A stretch of 64,000 nucleotides of DNA, taken from Zygnema cylindricum. Lineage: Eukaryota; Streptophyta; Zygnematophyceae; Zygnematales; Zygnemataceae. The notes below the pieces were generated by a model, which saw nothing but the letters and a program-made list of their open reading frames with translations, was not told the origin of the DNA and did no database searches. The stretch lies in the NCBI GenBank assembly GCA_037447655.1, contig JBBHKE010002690.1:146166-210165 (forward strand), in the 5' to 3' direction. The number at the start of each line of letters is the position of its first letter. The first letter of the stretch is position 1. The position numbers and the translations under genes were made by a program. Below, piece after piece: positions 26,009 to 39,300 of the stretch.

Positions 26009-26021
26009 GGCTCCGATACCA
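26009..26021 (-). other. TRIM primer-binding site (initiator Met-tRNA)
   Basis: On the minus strand TGGTATCGGAGCC starts immediately after the CAACA end of the upstream LTR. This is the typical PBS of plant LTR elements primed by initiator methionine tRNA. It also fixes the orientation of the element. Confidence 0.88.
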
Positions 26022-26242
26022 TGTTGATTTCCTAGAAATCCGGGATTCGGCATGTCCCATACTAGGGAAAAGTGAGCCGGCCAGGGCTCGAACCTGGGAC
26101 CTCAAACTTGAGCTGTCAGCGCACTAACCACTGTGCCACCAGCTCGATGTAGAGCCTGGTGGGTCCGTACCTATTTCTTTTAGGCGGATTTGAGTGTGAC
26201 ATTTCACATTCTACCCCGTATTGAACCGGCATTCACGTGCCA
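26022..26242 (-). repeat. TRIM 5' LTR (start truncated)
   Basis: Second copy of the LTR. The first 8 or so bases on the minus strand are missing: the sequence switches from CACGTGCCA to the TGTCGTAC start of an LTR-B element at 26243. Confidence 0.85.
26074..26145 (-). ncRNA. tRNA-like pol III unit inside TRIM 5' LTR
   Basis: Second 72-nt copy with identical acceptor halves, A box, B box and TTTT. The anticodon stem is CTGAC/GTTTG, less well paired than in the other copy. The loop is again AGCTCAA. Conservation of the two promoter boxes, while the stem drifts, fits a role as promoter rather than as a tRNA. Confidence 0.75.
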
Positions 26243-26632
26243 TGTCGTACAATGTCTGTACCTAAAGTCACCGGCAGCTGTACTTTTGCGTACGGAACTC
26301 TATTCTGATTGGTTCCGTACATCAGTAGATAGAGTCTGTGAGAGAGATAGGACTTAGAAAAATTAGGAGATAGGACCCTCTCTCCAGAGAGCTTCAGTAC
26401 AAAAGGTCAACTTTGACCCTCCATAACTTACTGCTCAGGGGAGCAAATTCAGAGATTCTTTTTGCTATCGACTTAGGGGAGTCTTGCCTTCACAAGGTTG
26501 CATGTCGTCAGGGTTTTTGTCTGCGAGGGTGGCAGTTATTTTTGCTGAAACACAAAGGGGTCAAGATTATCCTAGAGGCTTCTTGGAAGCTGTCTACTCT
26601 GAGAACTTATCGAGGTCTCAGAGTTTCACGTT
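26243..26632 (+). mobile_element. LTR-B (copia) 5' LTR and leader
   Basis: Starts TGTCGTAC, as does the minus-strand copy whose start is at 52921, so the boundary is supported by two copies. It contains a perfect 9-bp inverted repeat, GTACGGAAC (26290-26298) and GTTCCGTAC (26312-26320), an AGGACTTAG word (26349-26357) and a CTCTCTCCAGAGAG stretch. It is followed by a gag-like frame. The LTR 3' end and primer-binding site are not recognisable. Confidence 0.7.
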
Positions 26633-27084
26633 ATGGGCCCACCCTTTAGGGTACCAATCTTTCATGGAACTGGCTTCATATACTGGGAAAGTATGATGAT
26701 AGGAGCTCTATGCGAAATAAGGTTTTGGGGGATAGTGAGTGAACGGTTTGGGCGTCCATCAAGTCTTGGAATTCCTCCAGGGTTTGGAGGAACCAGATTC
26801 ACCAGGAAAGAGGATCCACTTTCAACGGAGGAAACAAAAGAATGAGAGGTGGTGGACAAAGGAAAAGAGAAGGAGACAACCACACCAACAGCAACTGGTT
26901 CAACATTCATGTCACCTACTCCGAGGTATGAGGAGAATGATACTGAAACCTGGGACTTCAACAATATGGCGGCAAAGCACTTCATCCTACGCCATCTCAC
27001 TCAAGGACTTGCATGTCCTCATTTGCAGGTAGAAAGGGCATCCGATCTTTGGATGCGGTATAACAACTTCAGGGTCCAAAGTCA
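26633..27084 (+). pseudogene. Copia gag N-terminal fragment (LTR-B element), one internal stop
   Basis: A single reading frame from ATG 26633 to the gap, broken once by TGA at 26843-26845. The N-terminal part (PPFRVPIFHG...W) matches the frame after the minus-strand LTR-B copy (PPSRVPNF), so the start is supported by two copies. The distal part has the pattern of a copia gag (UBN2-like) domain: a tryptophan, a helix-rich run, and ASDLW near 27040. ASDLW is also found in the gag of the copia at 56902. A charged, Thr-rich segment lies between. The rest of the element is lost at gap 2. Not functional as it stands, unless the stop is a sequencing error. Confidence 0.65.
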
Positions 27085-27094
27085 NNNNNNNNNN
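27085..27094. other. Assembly gap (10 N), gap 2
   Basis: Ten Ns between the gag fragment and sat B. The true size is unknown; about 4 kb of a copia element may be missing here. Confidence 0.99.
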
Positions 27095-27174
27095 TAAACA
27101 ATAAATTTAATGTGTTTGACAAACGTGATTGTACTTAACAATAGATTGAATGTGTTTAACAATCGGGATTGTTA
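27095..27174 (+). repeat. Satellite B fragment at gap 2
   Basis: About two 40-bp sat B units (AACAATAAATTTAATGTG, TTTGACAAACG...). Sequence changes to LTR-like after about 27174. Confidence 0.8.
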
Positions 27175-27396
27175 TTACCAACAACAAGATGTTGGTGGCA
27201 ACGTCCGCCACTTGGTCGTCATCATCACCTTCATCTGTACTTTTTGTCGTCTTTGATAGTTTCATGGATAAGTTGTCGGTTGAATCTAGACTGTGTTTTA
27301 TACTGAGGCTTTCGTTTATACGTTTTTGCTGTTTTTCATGTCTACTTCCACTACTACTGCTGGTTCACCGCCTGCAACGGTGGTTGTAGAACAACA
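27175..27396 (+). mobile_element. LTR-A 3'-end fragment
   Basis: About 220 bp of non-satellite DNA ending GTAGAACAACA, the LTR-A terminus, after which sat A resumes (ACCATTATTG). The frame from ATG 27338 runs 59 nt to the LTR end and encodes a Ser/Thr/Pro-rich peptide ending VVVEQ, like the other LTR-A copies. The 5' part of the LTR is absent. Confidence 0.8.
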
Positions 27397-30300
27397 ACCA
27401 TTATTGTTAGGGCTAACAATTTGTGTAAGTTAGATAACAATTCATGTTAGTGCAAACAGTTTGTGTAATTTAAATAACAAATAATAGTTAACAATTTGTG
27501 TGATTTAGGTAACAATTATTGTTATTGATAAAAGTCTGTGTAAGTTAGGTAACCATTCTTGTTCGCGCTAACAGTTTGTGTAAGTTAGATAACAATTTTT
27601 GTTATCGCTAACTGTATGTATAATTTAGGTAACAATTTATGTTATCGCTAACAGTTTGTGTAATTTAGGTAACAATTCCTGTTAGCGCAAACAGTTTGTG
27701 TAATTTAGGTAACAATTATTGTTAACGCTAAGTGTTTGTGTAACATAGGTAACCATTCTTGTTATCGCTAATTGTTTGGGTAATTTATGTTACAATTAAT
27801 TTAGGTAACAATTCATGTTATCGCTCATAATTTGTGTAATTTAGGTAACAATTTTTGTTATTGCTAACTGTTTGTGTAACTTAGGTTATAATTCTTGTTA
27901 TTGCTAATTGTTTGTGTAATTTAGGTAACAATTTTTGTTATCGCTAACTGTTTGGGTAATTTAGGAAACAATTTTTTTTATCGCTAAAAGTTTGTGTAAG
28001 TTAGGTAACCATTTTTGTTAGCGCTAACACTTTGTGTAAGTTAGATAACAATTATTGTTATCGCTAACTGTATCTATAATTTAGGTAACAATTCCTGTTA
28101 TCGTTAACAATTTGTGAAATTTAGGAAACAATTCTTGTTATCCCTAATTGTTTGTATTATTTAGGTAACAATTCCTGTTATTGCTAACAGTTTGTGTAAG
28201 TTAGGAAACATTTCTTGTTAGCGCAAACAGTTTCTGTGATTTTGGTAACAATTATTGTTATTGATAAAAGTCTGTGTAAGTTAGGTAACCATTCTTGTTC
28301 GCGCTAACAGTTTGTGTAAATTAGATAACAATTCTTGTTATCGCTAACTGTATGTATAATTTAGGTAACAATTCATGTTATCGCTAACAGTTTGTGTAAT
28401 TTAGGTAACAATTCCTATTAGCGCAAACAGTTTGTGTAATTTAGGTAACAATTCTTGTTAACACTAAGTGTTTGTGTAACATAGGTAACTATTCTTGTTA
28501 TCGCTAACTGTTTGTGTAATTAATGTTACAATTAATTTAGGTAACAATTCATGTTATTGCTCATTGTTTGTGTAATTTAGGTAACAATTTTTGTTATCGC
28601 TAACTGTTTGTGTAACTTAGGTTATAATTCTTGTTATCGCTAATTGTTTGTGTAATTTAGGTAACAATTTTTGTTATCGCTAACTGTTTGGGTAATTTTG
28701 GAAACAATTTTTGTTATCGCTAAAAGTTTGTGTAAGTTAGGTAACCATTCTTGTTAGCGCTAACACTTTGTGTAAGTTAGATAAAAATTCTTGTTATCGC
28801 TAACTGTATCTATAATTTAGGTAACAATTCATGTTATCGTTAACAATTTGTGTAATTTAGGAAACAATTCTTGTTATCGCTAATTGTTTGTATTATTTAG
28901 GTAAAATTCCTGTTATTGCTAACAGTTTGCGTAAGTTAGGAAACAATTCCTGTTAGCGCAATAGTTTGTGTGATTTAGGTAACAATTTTGTTATTGCTAA
29001 CTGTTTGTGTACTTAAGGTAACAATTCTTGTTATCGCTAACTGTTTGTGTAATTTAGGTAACAATTTTTATTATCGCTAACAGTTTGTGTAATTTAGGTA
29101 ACAATTTTGGTTATCGCTAACAGTTTGTGTAAGTTAGGTTAGCATTCTTGTTAGCGTTAACAGTTTGTGTAAGTTAGATAACAATTCTTATTAGCGCAAA
29201 CACTTTGTGTAATTTAGATAACAATTCCTGTTATCGCTAACTGTTTGAGTAATTTAGGAAACAATTCTTGTTATGGCTAACTGTTTGTGTAATTTAGGTG
29301 AAAATTCCTTTTATCGCTAACTGTTTGTGTAATTTAGGTGAAAATTCCTATTATCGCTAACAATTTGTGTAATTTAGGTTACAATTCTAGTTATCGCTAA
29401 CACTTAGTGTAATTTAGGTAACAATTTTTGCTATCACTAACTGTTTGTGTAATTTTGGAAACAATTCTTGTTATCGCTAACTGTTTGTGTTATTTAGGTA
29501 AAAATTCCTGTTATCCCTAACAATTTGTGTAAGTTAGGTAACAATTCTAGTTATTGCAACTAGTTTGTGTAATTTAGATAACAATTCCTGTTATCGCTAA
29601 CAGTTTGTGTTATTTAGGTAACAATTTTTATTATCGCTAACAGTTTGTGTAAGTGAGGTAAGAATTCATATTAGCGCTAATTGTTTGTGTAATTTAGGTA
29701 ACAATTCCTATTATCGCTAACTGATTGTGTAAGTTAGGTCACAATTCCTGTTATTGCTAACAGTTTCTGTAAGTTAGGTAACCATTATTGTTAGGGCTAA
29801 CAATTTGTGTAAGTTAGATAACAATTCATGTTAGTTTAAACAGTTTGTGTAATTTAAATAACAATTCCAATTATCGCTAACTGTTATTGTTATTAAGGTA
29901 ACAATTATTATTATCGCTATCTGTTTGTTTAATTTAAATAATAATTCATGTAATAGTTAACAATTTGTGTAATTTAGGTGACAATTATTGTTATTGATAA
30001 AAGTTTGTGTAAGTTAGATAACAATTCTTGTTATCGCTAACAGTTTGTGTAATTTAGGTAACATTTTTTGTTATCGCTATCTGTTTGTATAAGTTTGGTT
30101 ACCATTCTGTTATCGCTAACAGTTGTGTAATTTAGGTAACAATTCTTGTTAGCGAAACAGTTTGTGTAATTTAGGTAACAATTTTTGTTATTGCTAACTG
30201 TTTGTGTAATTTAGTTAACAATTTTTGTTATCGCTAACAGTTTGTGTAAGTTAGGTTAGCATTCTTGTTAGCGCTAAGAGTTTGTGTAAGTTAGATAACA

Positions 30301-33300
30301 ATTCCTGTTAGCGCAAATAGTTTGTGTAATTTAGATAACAATTCTTGTTATCGCTAACTATTTGTGTAATTTAGGAAACAATTCTTGTTATGGCTAACTG
30401 TTTGTGTAATTTAGGTGAAAATTCCTATTATCCCTAATAGTTTGTGTAATTTAGGTAACAATTCCTGTTATCGCTAACTATTTCTGTAATTTAGGAAACA
30501 ATTCTTGTTATCGCTAATTGTTTGTATTATTTAGGTAACAATTCCTGTTATTGCTAACAGTTTGCGTAAGTTAGGTAACAATTCGTGTTAGCGCAAACAG
30601 TTTGTGTAATTTAGGTAAATATTCCTGTTATCGCTAACTCTTTGTGTAATTTAGGTATCAATTGCTGTTATCGCTAACAATTTGTGTAAGTTAGATAACA
30701 ATTCTTGTTATCGCTAACTGTATCTATGATTTAGGTAACAATTCCTATTATCATTAACAGTTTGTGTAATTTAGGAAACAATTTTTGTTATCCCTAATTG
30801 TTTGTATTATTTAGGTAACAAATCCTATTATTGCTAACAGTTTGCGTAAGTTAGATAACAATTCCTGTTAGGGCAAACAGCTTGTGTAATTTAGGTAAAA
30901 ATTCCTGTTATTGATAACAGTTTCAGTAAGTTAGGAAACAATTCCTGTTAGCTCAAATAGTTTGTGTAATTTAGGTAACAATTCTTGTTATTGCTAACTG
31001 TTTGTGTAATTTAGGTAACAATTTTTGTTATCGATAACTGTTTGTGTAATTTAGGTAGCAATTCTTGTTTTCGCTAACTGTTTATGTAATTTAAGTAACA
31101 ATTTTTGTTATCGCTAACTGTTTGTGTAATTTAGGTAAGAATTCTTGTTATCGCTAACTCTTTGTGTAATTTAAGTAACAATTTTTGTTATAGCTAATAG
31201 TTTGTGTAAGTTAGGTAAGCACTCTGGTTAGTGCTAACAGTTTGTGTAAGTTACATAACAATTCTTGTTAGCGCAAACAGTTTGTGTAAGTTACATAACA
31301 ATTCTTGTTAGCGCAAACAGTTTGTGTTAGTTAGGTAACAATTCCTGTTATCGCAAAAAGTTTGTGTTATTTAGATAACAATTCCTGTTATCGCTAACAG
31401 TTTGTATAATATAGGTAACAATTCTTGTTATCGCTAACAGTTTGTGTAAGTTAGGAAACAATTCCTGTTATCGCAAACAATTTGTGTAATTTATATAACA
31501 ATTCCTGTTATCGCTAACAATTTGTGTAAGTTAGGTCACAATTCGTGTTATTGGTAACAGTTTGTGTAAGTTAGTTAACCATTATTGTTAGCGCTAACAA
31601 TTTCTGTAAGTTAGATAACAATTCTTGTTAGCGCAAACAGTTTGTGTAATTTAGATAACAATTGTTGTTATCGCTAACTGTTTGTGTAATTTAGGTAACA
31701 ATTTCTTTTATCGCTAACAGTTTTTGTAATTTAGGTAACAAATATTGTTACCGCTAACAGTTTGTGTAAGTTAGGTAAGCATTCTTGTTAGCGCTAACAG
31801 TTTTTGTGAGTTAGATAACAATCCTTGTTATCGCTAACAATTTCAGTAATTCAGGAAACAATTCCTGTTAGCGCAAACTGTTTCTGTAATTTAGATAACA
31901 ATTCTTGTTATCGATAACTGTTTGTGTAATTTAGGATACAATTCTTGTTATCGCTAACTGTTTGTGTAATTTAGGAAACACTTCATGTTATCACTTACAG
32001 TTTGTGTAATTTAGGTAACAATTCTTGTTATCGCTAACAATTTGTGTAAGTTAGGTAACAATTATTGTTTTTGCTAAAAGTTTGTATAAGTAAGGTAACT
32101 ATTTTTGTTAGCGCTAACAGTTTGTGTAAGTTAGATAACAATTCCTGTTAGCGCTAAATATATGTATAATTTAGGTAACAATTCAAGTTATCCCAAACAG
32201 TTTGTGTAATTTAGAAAAGAATTCCTGTTATCGCTAACTGTATGTATAATTTAGGTAACAATTCAAGTTATCGCTAATAGTTTGTGTAATTTAGGTAAAA
32301 ATTCTTGTTAGCGCAAACAGTTTGTGTAATTTAGGTAACAATTCTTGTTAACGCTAAATGTTTGTGTAATATAGGTAACCATTCTTGTTAGCGCTAAAAG
32401 TTTGTGTATGTTAGTAAAACAAATCCTGTTATCTCTAACAGTTTGTGTAATTTAGATAACAAATCTTGTTATCGCTAACAGTTTGTGTTATTTCGGTAAC
32501 AATTCTTGTTAGCGCTAAAAGTTTGTGTAATTTAGGTTACAATTAATTTAGGTAACAATTCCTGTTATCGCCAAGTGTTTGTGTAATTTAGGTAACAATT
32601 TTTGAAATCGCTAACTGTTTCTGTAATTTAGGAAACAATTCTTGTTATCGCTAACTGTTTGTGTAATTTCGGTAAAAAATCTTGTTATCGTTAACAATAT
32701 GTGTACGTTAGGTAACAATTCCTGTTATCGCAAACAGTTTGTGTAATTTAGATAACAATTTCTGTTATCGCTATCTATTTGTGTAATTTAGGTAACAATT
32801 CATGTAATAACTAACAATTTGTGTAATTTAGGTAACAATTATTGTTATCGCTAAAAGTTTGTGTAAGTTAGGTAACCATTCTTGTTAGGGCTAACACTTT
32901 GTGTAAGTTAGATAACAATTCTTGTTATCGCTAACTGTATGTATGATTTAGGTAACAATTCTCGTTATCGTTAACAGTTTGTGTAATTTAGGTAACAATT
33001 CGTGTTAGAGCAAACAGTTTGTGTAATTTAGGTAACAATTCTTGTTAACTCTAAGTGTTTGTGTAATATAGGTAACCATTCTTGTTAGCGCTAACAGTTT
33101 GTGGAAGTAAGGTTAGCATTCTTGTTAGCGCTAACAATTTGTCTAAGTTAGATAACAATTCCTGTTAGCGCAAACAGTTTGTGTAATTTAGATAACAATT
33201 CCTGTTATCGCTAACTGTTTGTGTAATTTAGGAAACAATTCTTGTTATGGCTAACCGTTTGTGTAATTTAGGTGAAAATTCCTATTATCGCTAACAGTTT

Positions 33301-36300
33301 GTGTAATTTAGGAAACAATTTTTGTTATCGCTAATTGTTTGTATTATTTAGGTAACAATTCCTGTTATTGCTAACAGTTTGCGTAAGTTAGATAACAATT
33401 CCTGTTAGCGCAAACAGTTTGTGTAATTTAGGTAAAAATTCCAGTTATCGATAACAGTTTCAGTAAGTTAGGAAACAATTCCTGTTAGCGCAAATAGTTT
33501 GTGTAATTTAGGTAACAATTCTTGTTATTGCTAACTGTTTGTGTAATTTAGGTTATAATTCTTGTTATCGCTAATAGTTTGTGTAAATTAGGTAACAATT
33601 CTTATTGTCGCTAACTGTTTGTGTAATTTAGGTAACAATTTTTGTTATCGCTAACTGTTTGTGTAATTTAGGTTACAATTCTAGTTATCGCTAACTGTTT
33701 GTGTAATTTAGGTAAAAATTCTTGTTATCGCTAACAATTTGTGTAAGCTAGGTAATAATTCCAGTTATCGCAACCAGTTTGTGTAATTTAGATAACAATT
33801 CCTGTTATCGCTAACAGTTATCGTAATTTAGGTAACAATTCTTGTTATCGCTAACTGTTTGTGTAAAATAGGAAAGAATTCATGTTAGCGCTAATTGTTT
33901 GTGTAATTTAGGTAACAATTCCTGTTATCGCTAACAGTTTGTGTAAGTTAGGTCACAATTCTTGTTATTGCTAATAGTTTGTGTAAGTTAGGTAACCATT
34001 ATTGTTAGCGCTAACAATTTGTGTAAGTTAGATAACAATTGATGTTAGTGCAAACAGTTTGTGTAATTTAAATAACAAATAATAGTAAACAATTTGTGTG
34101 ATTTAGGTAACAATTATTGTTATTGATAAAAGTCTGTGTAAGTTAGGTAACCATTCTTGTTCGCGCTAACAGTTTGTGTAAGTTAGATAACAATACTTGT
34201 TATCGCTAATTGTATGTATAATTTAGGTAACAATTCATGTTATCGCTAACAGTTTGTGTAATTTAGGTAACAATTCCTGTTAGCGCAAACAGTTTGTGTA
34301 ATTTAGGTAACAATTCTTGTTAACGCTAAGTGTTTGTGTAACATAGGTAACCATTCTTGTTATCGCTAACTGTTTGTGTAATATATGTTACAATTAATTT
34401 AGGTAACAATTCATGTTATCGCTCATTGTTTGTGTAATTTAGGTAACAATTTTTGTTATTGCTAACTGTTTGTGTAACTTAGGTTATAATTCTTGTTATC
34501 GCTAATTGTTTGTGTAATTTAGGTAACAATTTTTGTTATCGCTAACTGTTTGGGTAATTTAGGAAACAATTTTTGTTATCGCTAAAAGTTTGTGTAAGTT
34601 AGGTAACCATTCTTGTTAGCGCTAACACTTTGTGTAAGTTAGATAACAATTCTTGTTATCGCTAACTGTATCTATAATTTAGGTAACAATTCTTGTTATC
34701 GTTAACAGTTTGTGTAATTTAGGAAACAATTCTTGTTATCGCTAATTGTTTGTATTATTTAGGTAACAATTCCTGTTATTGCTAACAGTTTGCGTAAGTT
34801 AGGAAACAATTTCTGTTAGCGCAAACAATTTGTGTAATTTAGGTAACAATTCCTGCTATCGCTAACTGTTTGTTTAATTTAGGTAACAATTCTTGTTATT
34901 GCTAACTGTTTGTGTAATTTAGGTAACAATTTTTATTATCGATTACAGTTTGTGTAATTTAGGTAACAATTTTTGTTATCGCTAAAAGTTTGTGTAAGTT
35001 AGGTTAGCATTCTTGTTAGCGTTAACAGTTTGTGTAAGTTAGATAACAATTCTTGTTAGCGCAAACAGTTTGTGTAATTTTGGAAACAATTCTTGTTATG
35101 GCTAACTGTTTGTGTAATTTAGGTGAAAATTCCTGTTATCACTAACAATTTGTGTAATTTAGGTTACAATTCTAGTTATCGCTAACACTTTGTGTAATTT
35201 AGGTAACAATTTTTGCTATCACTAACTGTTTGTGTAATTTTGGAAACAATTCTTGTTATCGCTAACTGTTTGTGTAATTTAGGTAAAAATTACTGTTATC
35301 CCTAACAATTTGTGTAAGTTAGGTAACAATTCCAGTTATCGCAACCAGTTTGTGTAATTTAGATAACAATTCCTGTTATCGCTAACAGTTTGTGTAATTT
35401 AGGTAACAATTCTTATTATCGCTAACAGTTTGTGTAAGTGAGGTAAGAATTCATGTTAGCGCTAATTGTTTGTGTAATTTAGGTAACAATTCCTATTATC
35501 GCTAACAGATTGTGTAAGTTAGGTCACAATTCCTGTTATTGCTAACAGTTTGTGTAAGTTAGGTAACCATTATTGTTAGCGCTAACAATTTGTGTAAGTT
35601 AGATAACAATTCATGTTAGTTTAAACAGTTTGTGTAATTTAAATAACAATTCCAATTATCGCTAACTGTTATTGTTATTAAGGTAACAATTATAATTATC
35701 GCTATCTGTTTGTGTAATTTAAATAACAATTCATGTAATAGTTAACAATTTGTGTAATTTAGGTGACAATTATTGTTATTGATAAAAGTTTCTGTAAGTT
35801 AGGTAACCATTGTTGTTCGCGCTATCAGTTTGTGTAAGTTAGATAACAATTCTTGTTATCGCTAACTGTATGTATAATTTAGGTAACAATTCCTGTTATG
35901 TTATCGCTAACAATTTGTGTAAGTTAGGTAACAATTCCAGTTATCGCAACCAGTTTGTGTAATTAAGATAACAATTCCTGTTATCGCTAACAGTTTGTGT
36001 AATTTAGGTAACATTTTTGTTATCGTTAACAGTTTGTGTAAGTTAGGTAAGAATTCATGTTAGCGCTAATTGTTTGTGTAATTTAGGTAACAATTCCTAT
36101 TATCGCTAATAGTTTGTGTAAGTTAGGTCTCAATTCTTGTTATTGCTAACAGTTTGTGTAAGTTAGGTAACCATTTTTGTTAGCGCTAACAATTTGTGTA
36201 AGTTAGATAACAATTCATGTTAGTGCTAACAATTTGTGTAATTTAAATAACAATTCTTGTTATCGCTAACTGTTAATGTTATTAAGGTAACAATTATAAT

Positions 36301-39300
36301 TATCGCTATCTGTTTGTGTAATTTAAATAACAATTCATGTAATAGTTAACAATTTGTGTAATTTAGGTGACAATTATTGTTATTGATAAAAGTTTCTGTA
36401 AGTTAGGTAACCATTGTTGTTCGCGCTATCAGTTTGTGTAAGTTAGATAACAATTCTTGTTATCGCTAACTGTATGTATAATTTAGGTAACAATTCCTGT
36501 TATCGCTAACAGTTTGTGTAATTTAGGTAACAATTCCCGTTAGCGCAAACAGTTTGTGTAATTTAGGTAACAATTCTTGTTAATGCTAAGTGTTTGTGTA
36601 ATATAGGTAACCATTCTTGTTAGCGCGACAATTTGCGTAAGTTAGGTAACAACTCCTGTTATCGCAAACAGTTTGTGTAATTAAGATAACAATTCATGTT
36701 ATCGCTAACAATTTCAGTAAGTTAGGAAACAATTCCTGTTAGCGCAAACACTTTGTGTAATTTAGATAACCATTCTTGTTATCGCTAATTGTTTGTGTAA
36801 TTTAGGTAAGAATTCTTGTTATCGCTAACTGTTTGTGTAATTGAGGTAACAATTTTTGTTATCGCTAACAATTTGTGTAATTTAGGTAACAATTCTTGTT
36901 ATCGCTAACAGTTTGTGTAATTAGGTAACAATTCTTGTTATCGCTAACAGTTTGTGTAAGTTAGGTTAGCATTCTTGTTAGCGCCAACAGTTTGTGTAAG
37001 TTAGATAACAATTCCTGTTATCGCTAACAGTTTCATTAAGCTAGGAAACAATTCCTGTTAGCGCAAACAGTTTGTGTAATTAAGATAACAATTCCTGTTA
37101 TCACTAACTGTTTGTGTAATTTAGGTGAAAATCCCTGTTATCGTTAACAATTTGTGTAAGTTAGGTAACAATTCATGTTATCGCTAACTATTTGTGTAAG
37201 TTAGGTAACAATTCATGTTAGCGCAAACAATTTGTGTAATTAAGATAACGATTCCTGTTATCGATAACAGTTTCAATAACTTAGGAAACAATTCCTGTTA
37301 GCACAAACAGATTGTTTGTGTAATTTAGGAAACAATTCTTGTTATCACTAAGTGTTTGTGTAATTTAGGTGAAAATTCCTGTTATCGCTAACAATTTGTG
37401 TAAGTTAGGTGACAATTCATGTTATCGCTAACTGTTTGTGTAACTTAGGTAACCATTCTTGTTAGCGCTTACAGTTTGTGTAATTTAGATAACAATTCTT
37501 ATTATTGCTAACAATTTGCGTAAGTTAGGCAACAATTCCTGTTAGCGCAAACAATTTCTGTAATTTAGATAAAAATTCCTGTAATCGCAAACTGTTTGTG
37601 TAATTCAGGTAACAATTCTTGTTATCGCTAATAGTTTGTTTAATTTAGTTGACAATTCTTGTTATCGCTAACAATTTGTGTAATTTAAGTAACAGAAACT
37701 GTTATCGCTAACAGTTTGCGTAAGTTAGGTAACAATTCCTGTTAGCGCAAACAATTTGTGTAATTTAGATAACAATTCTTGTTATCGCTAACAGTTTGTG
37801 TAATTTAAATAACAATTCTTGTTATCGCTAACGATTTGTGTAAGTTAGGTAAGAATTCATGTTAGCTCTAATTGTTTGCGTAAGTTAGATAACAATTCCT
37901 GTTAGCGCAAACAGTTTGTGTAATTTAGATAAGAATTCTTGTTATCGCAAACTGTTTGTGTAATTCAGGTAACAATTCTTGTTATCGCTAACAGTTTGTG
38001 TAATTTAGGTAACAATTATTGTTATCGATAATTGTTTGTGTAATTTAGGTAGCAATTCTTGTTTTTGCTAACTGTTTATGTAATTTAAGTAACAATTTTT
38101 GTTATCGCTAAATGTTTGTGTAATTTAGGTAAGAATTCTTGTTATTGCTAACTCTTTGTGTAATTTAAGTTACAATATTTGTTATCGCTAACAGTTTGTG
38201 TAATTTAGGTAACTCTTTTTGTTATCGCTAATAGTTTGTGTAAGTTAGGTAAGCACTCTGGTTAGTGCTAACAGTTTGTGTAAGTTTCATAACAATTCTT
38301 GTTAGCGCAAACAGTTTGTGTTAGTTAAGTAACAATTCCTGTTATCGTTAACAGTTTGTGTAAGTTAGGTAAGAATTCATGTTAGCGCTAATTGTTTGTG
38401 TAATTTAGGTAACAATTCCTATTATCGCTAATAGTTTGTGTAAGTTAGGTCTCAATTCTTGTTATTGCTAACAGTTTGTGTAAGTTAGGTAACCATTTTT
38501 GTTAGCGCTAACAATTTGTGTAAGTTAGATAACAATTCATGTTAGTGCTAACAATTTGTGTAATTTAAATAACAATTCTTGTTATCGCTAACTGTTAATG
38601 TTATTAAGGTAACAATTATTATTATCGCTATCTCTTTGTGTAATTTAAATAAGAATTCATGTAATAGTTAAGAATTTGTGTAATTTAGGTCACAATTATT
38701 GTTATTGATAAAAGTTTGTGTAAGTTAGATAACCATTCTTGTTCGCGCTAACAGTTTGTGTAAGTTAGATAACAATTCTTGTTATCGCTAACTGTATGTA
38801 TAATTTAGGTGACAATTCCTGTTATCGCTAACAGTTTGTGTAATTTAGGTAACAATTCTTGTTAGCGCAAACAGTTTGTGTAATTTAGGTAACAATTCTT
38901 GTTAACGCTAAGTGTTTGTGTAATATAGGTAACCATTCTTGTTAGCGCTAACAGTTTGTGTAAGTTAGTAAAACAAATCCTGTTATCACTATCTGTTTGT
39001 GTAATTTAGATAACAATTCTTGTTATCGCTAACAGTTTGTGTAATTTAGGTTACAATTAATTTAGGTAACAATTCATGTTATCGCTAATTGTTTGTGTAA
39101 TTTAGGTTATAATTATTGTTATCGCTAACTGTTTGTGTAATTTAGGTAACAATTTTTGTTATCGCTAACTGCTTGTGTAATTTAGGTAACAATTCTTGTT
39201 ATCGCTAACTTTTTCTGTCATTTAGGTAACAATTTTTGTTATCGCTAACAGTTTGTGTAACTTAGGTAACAATTTTTGTTATCGCTAACAGTTTGTGAAA

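Larger units (their letters stand above)
25736..26242 (-). mobile_element. TRIM-like miniature LTR retrotransposon
   Basis: Two direct repeats of about 220-230 bp (25736-25964 and 26022-26242) flank only 57 bp. Read on the minus strand, the upstream repeat ends CAACA and is followed with no gap by TGGTATCGGAGCC. This is the classic primer-binding site for plant initiator Met-tRNA. The short internal region ends in a purine run, GAGGGGGGG, directly before the second repeat, which starts TGTTGG. This is the full anatomy of an LTR element (LTR, PBS, PPT, LTR) with no coding capacity, which defines a terminal-repeat retrotransposon in miniature. The upstream LTR lacks its first 8 or so bases, where an LTR-B element abuts. 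Each LTR holds a tRNA-like unit, annotated separately. Mobilisation would need proteins supplied in trans. Confidence 0.88.

Noticed and set aside
25788-26145. Two functional tRNA genes
   Set aside because: Both lie inside the TRIM LTRs, the anticodon loop lacks T33, and the anticodon stem decays between copies.
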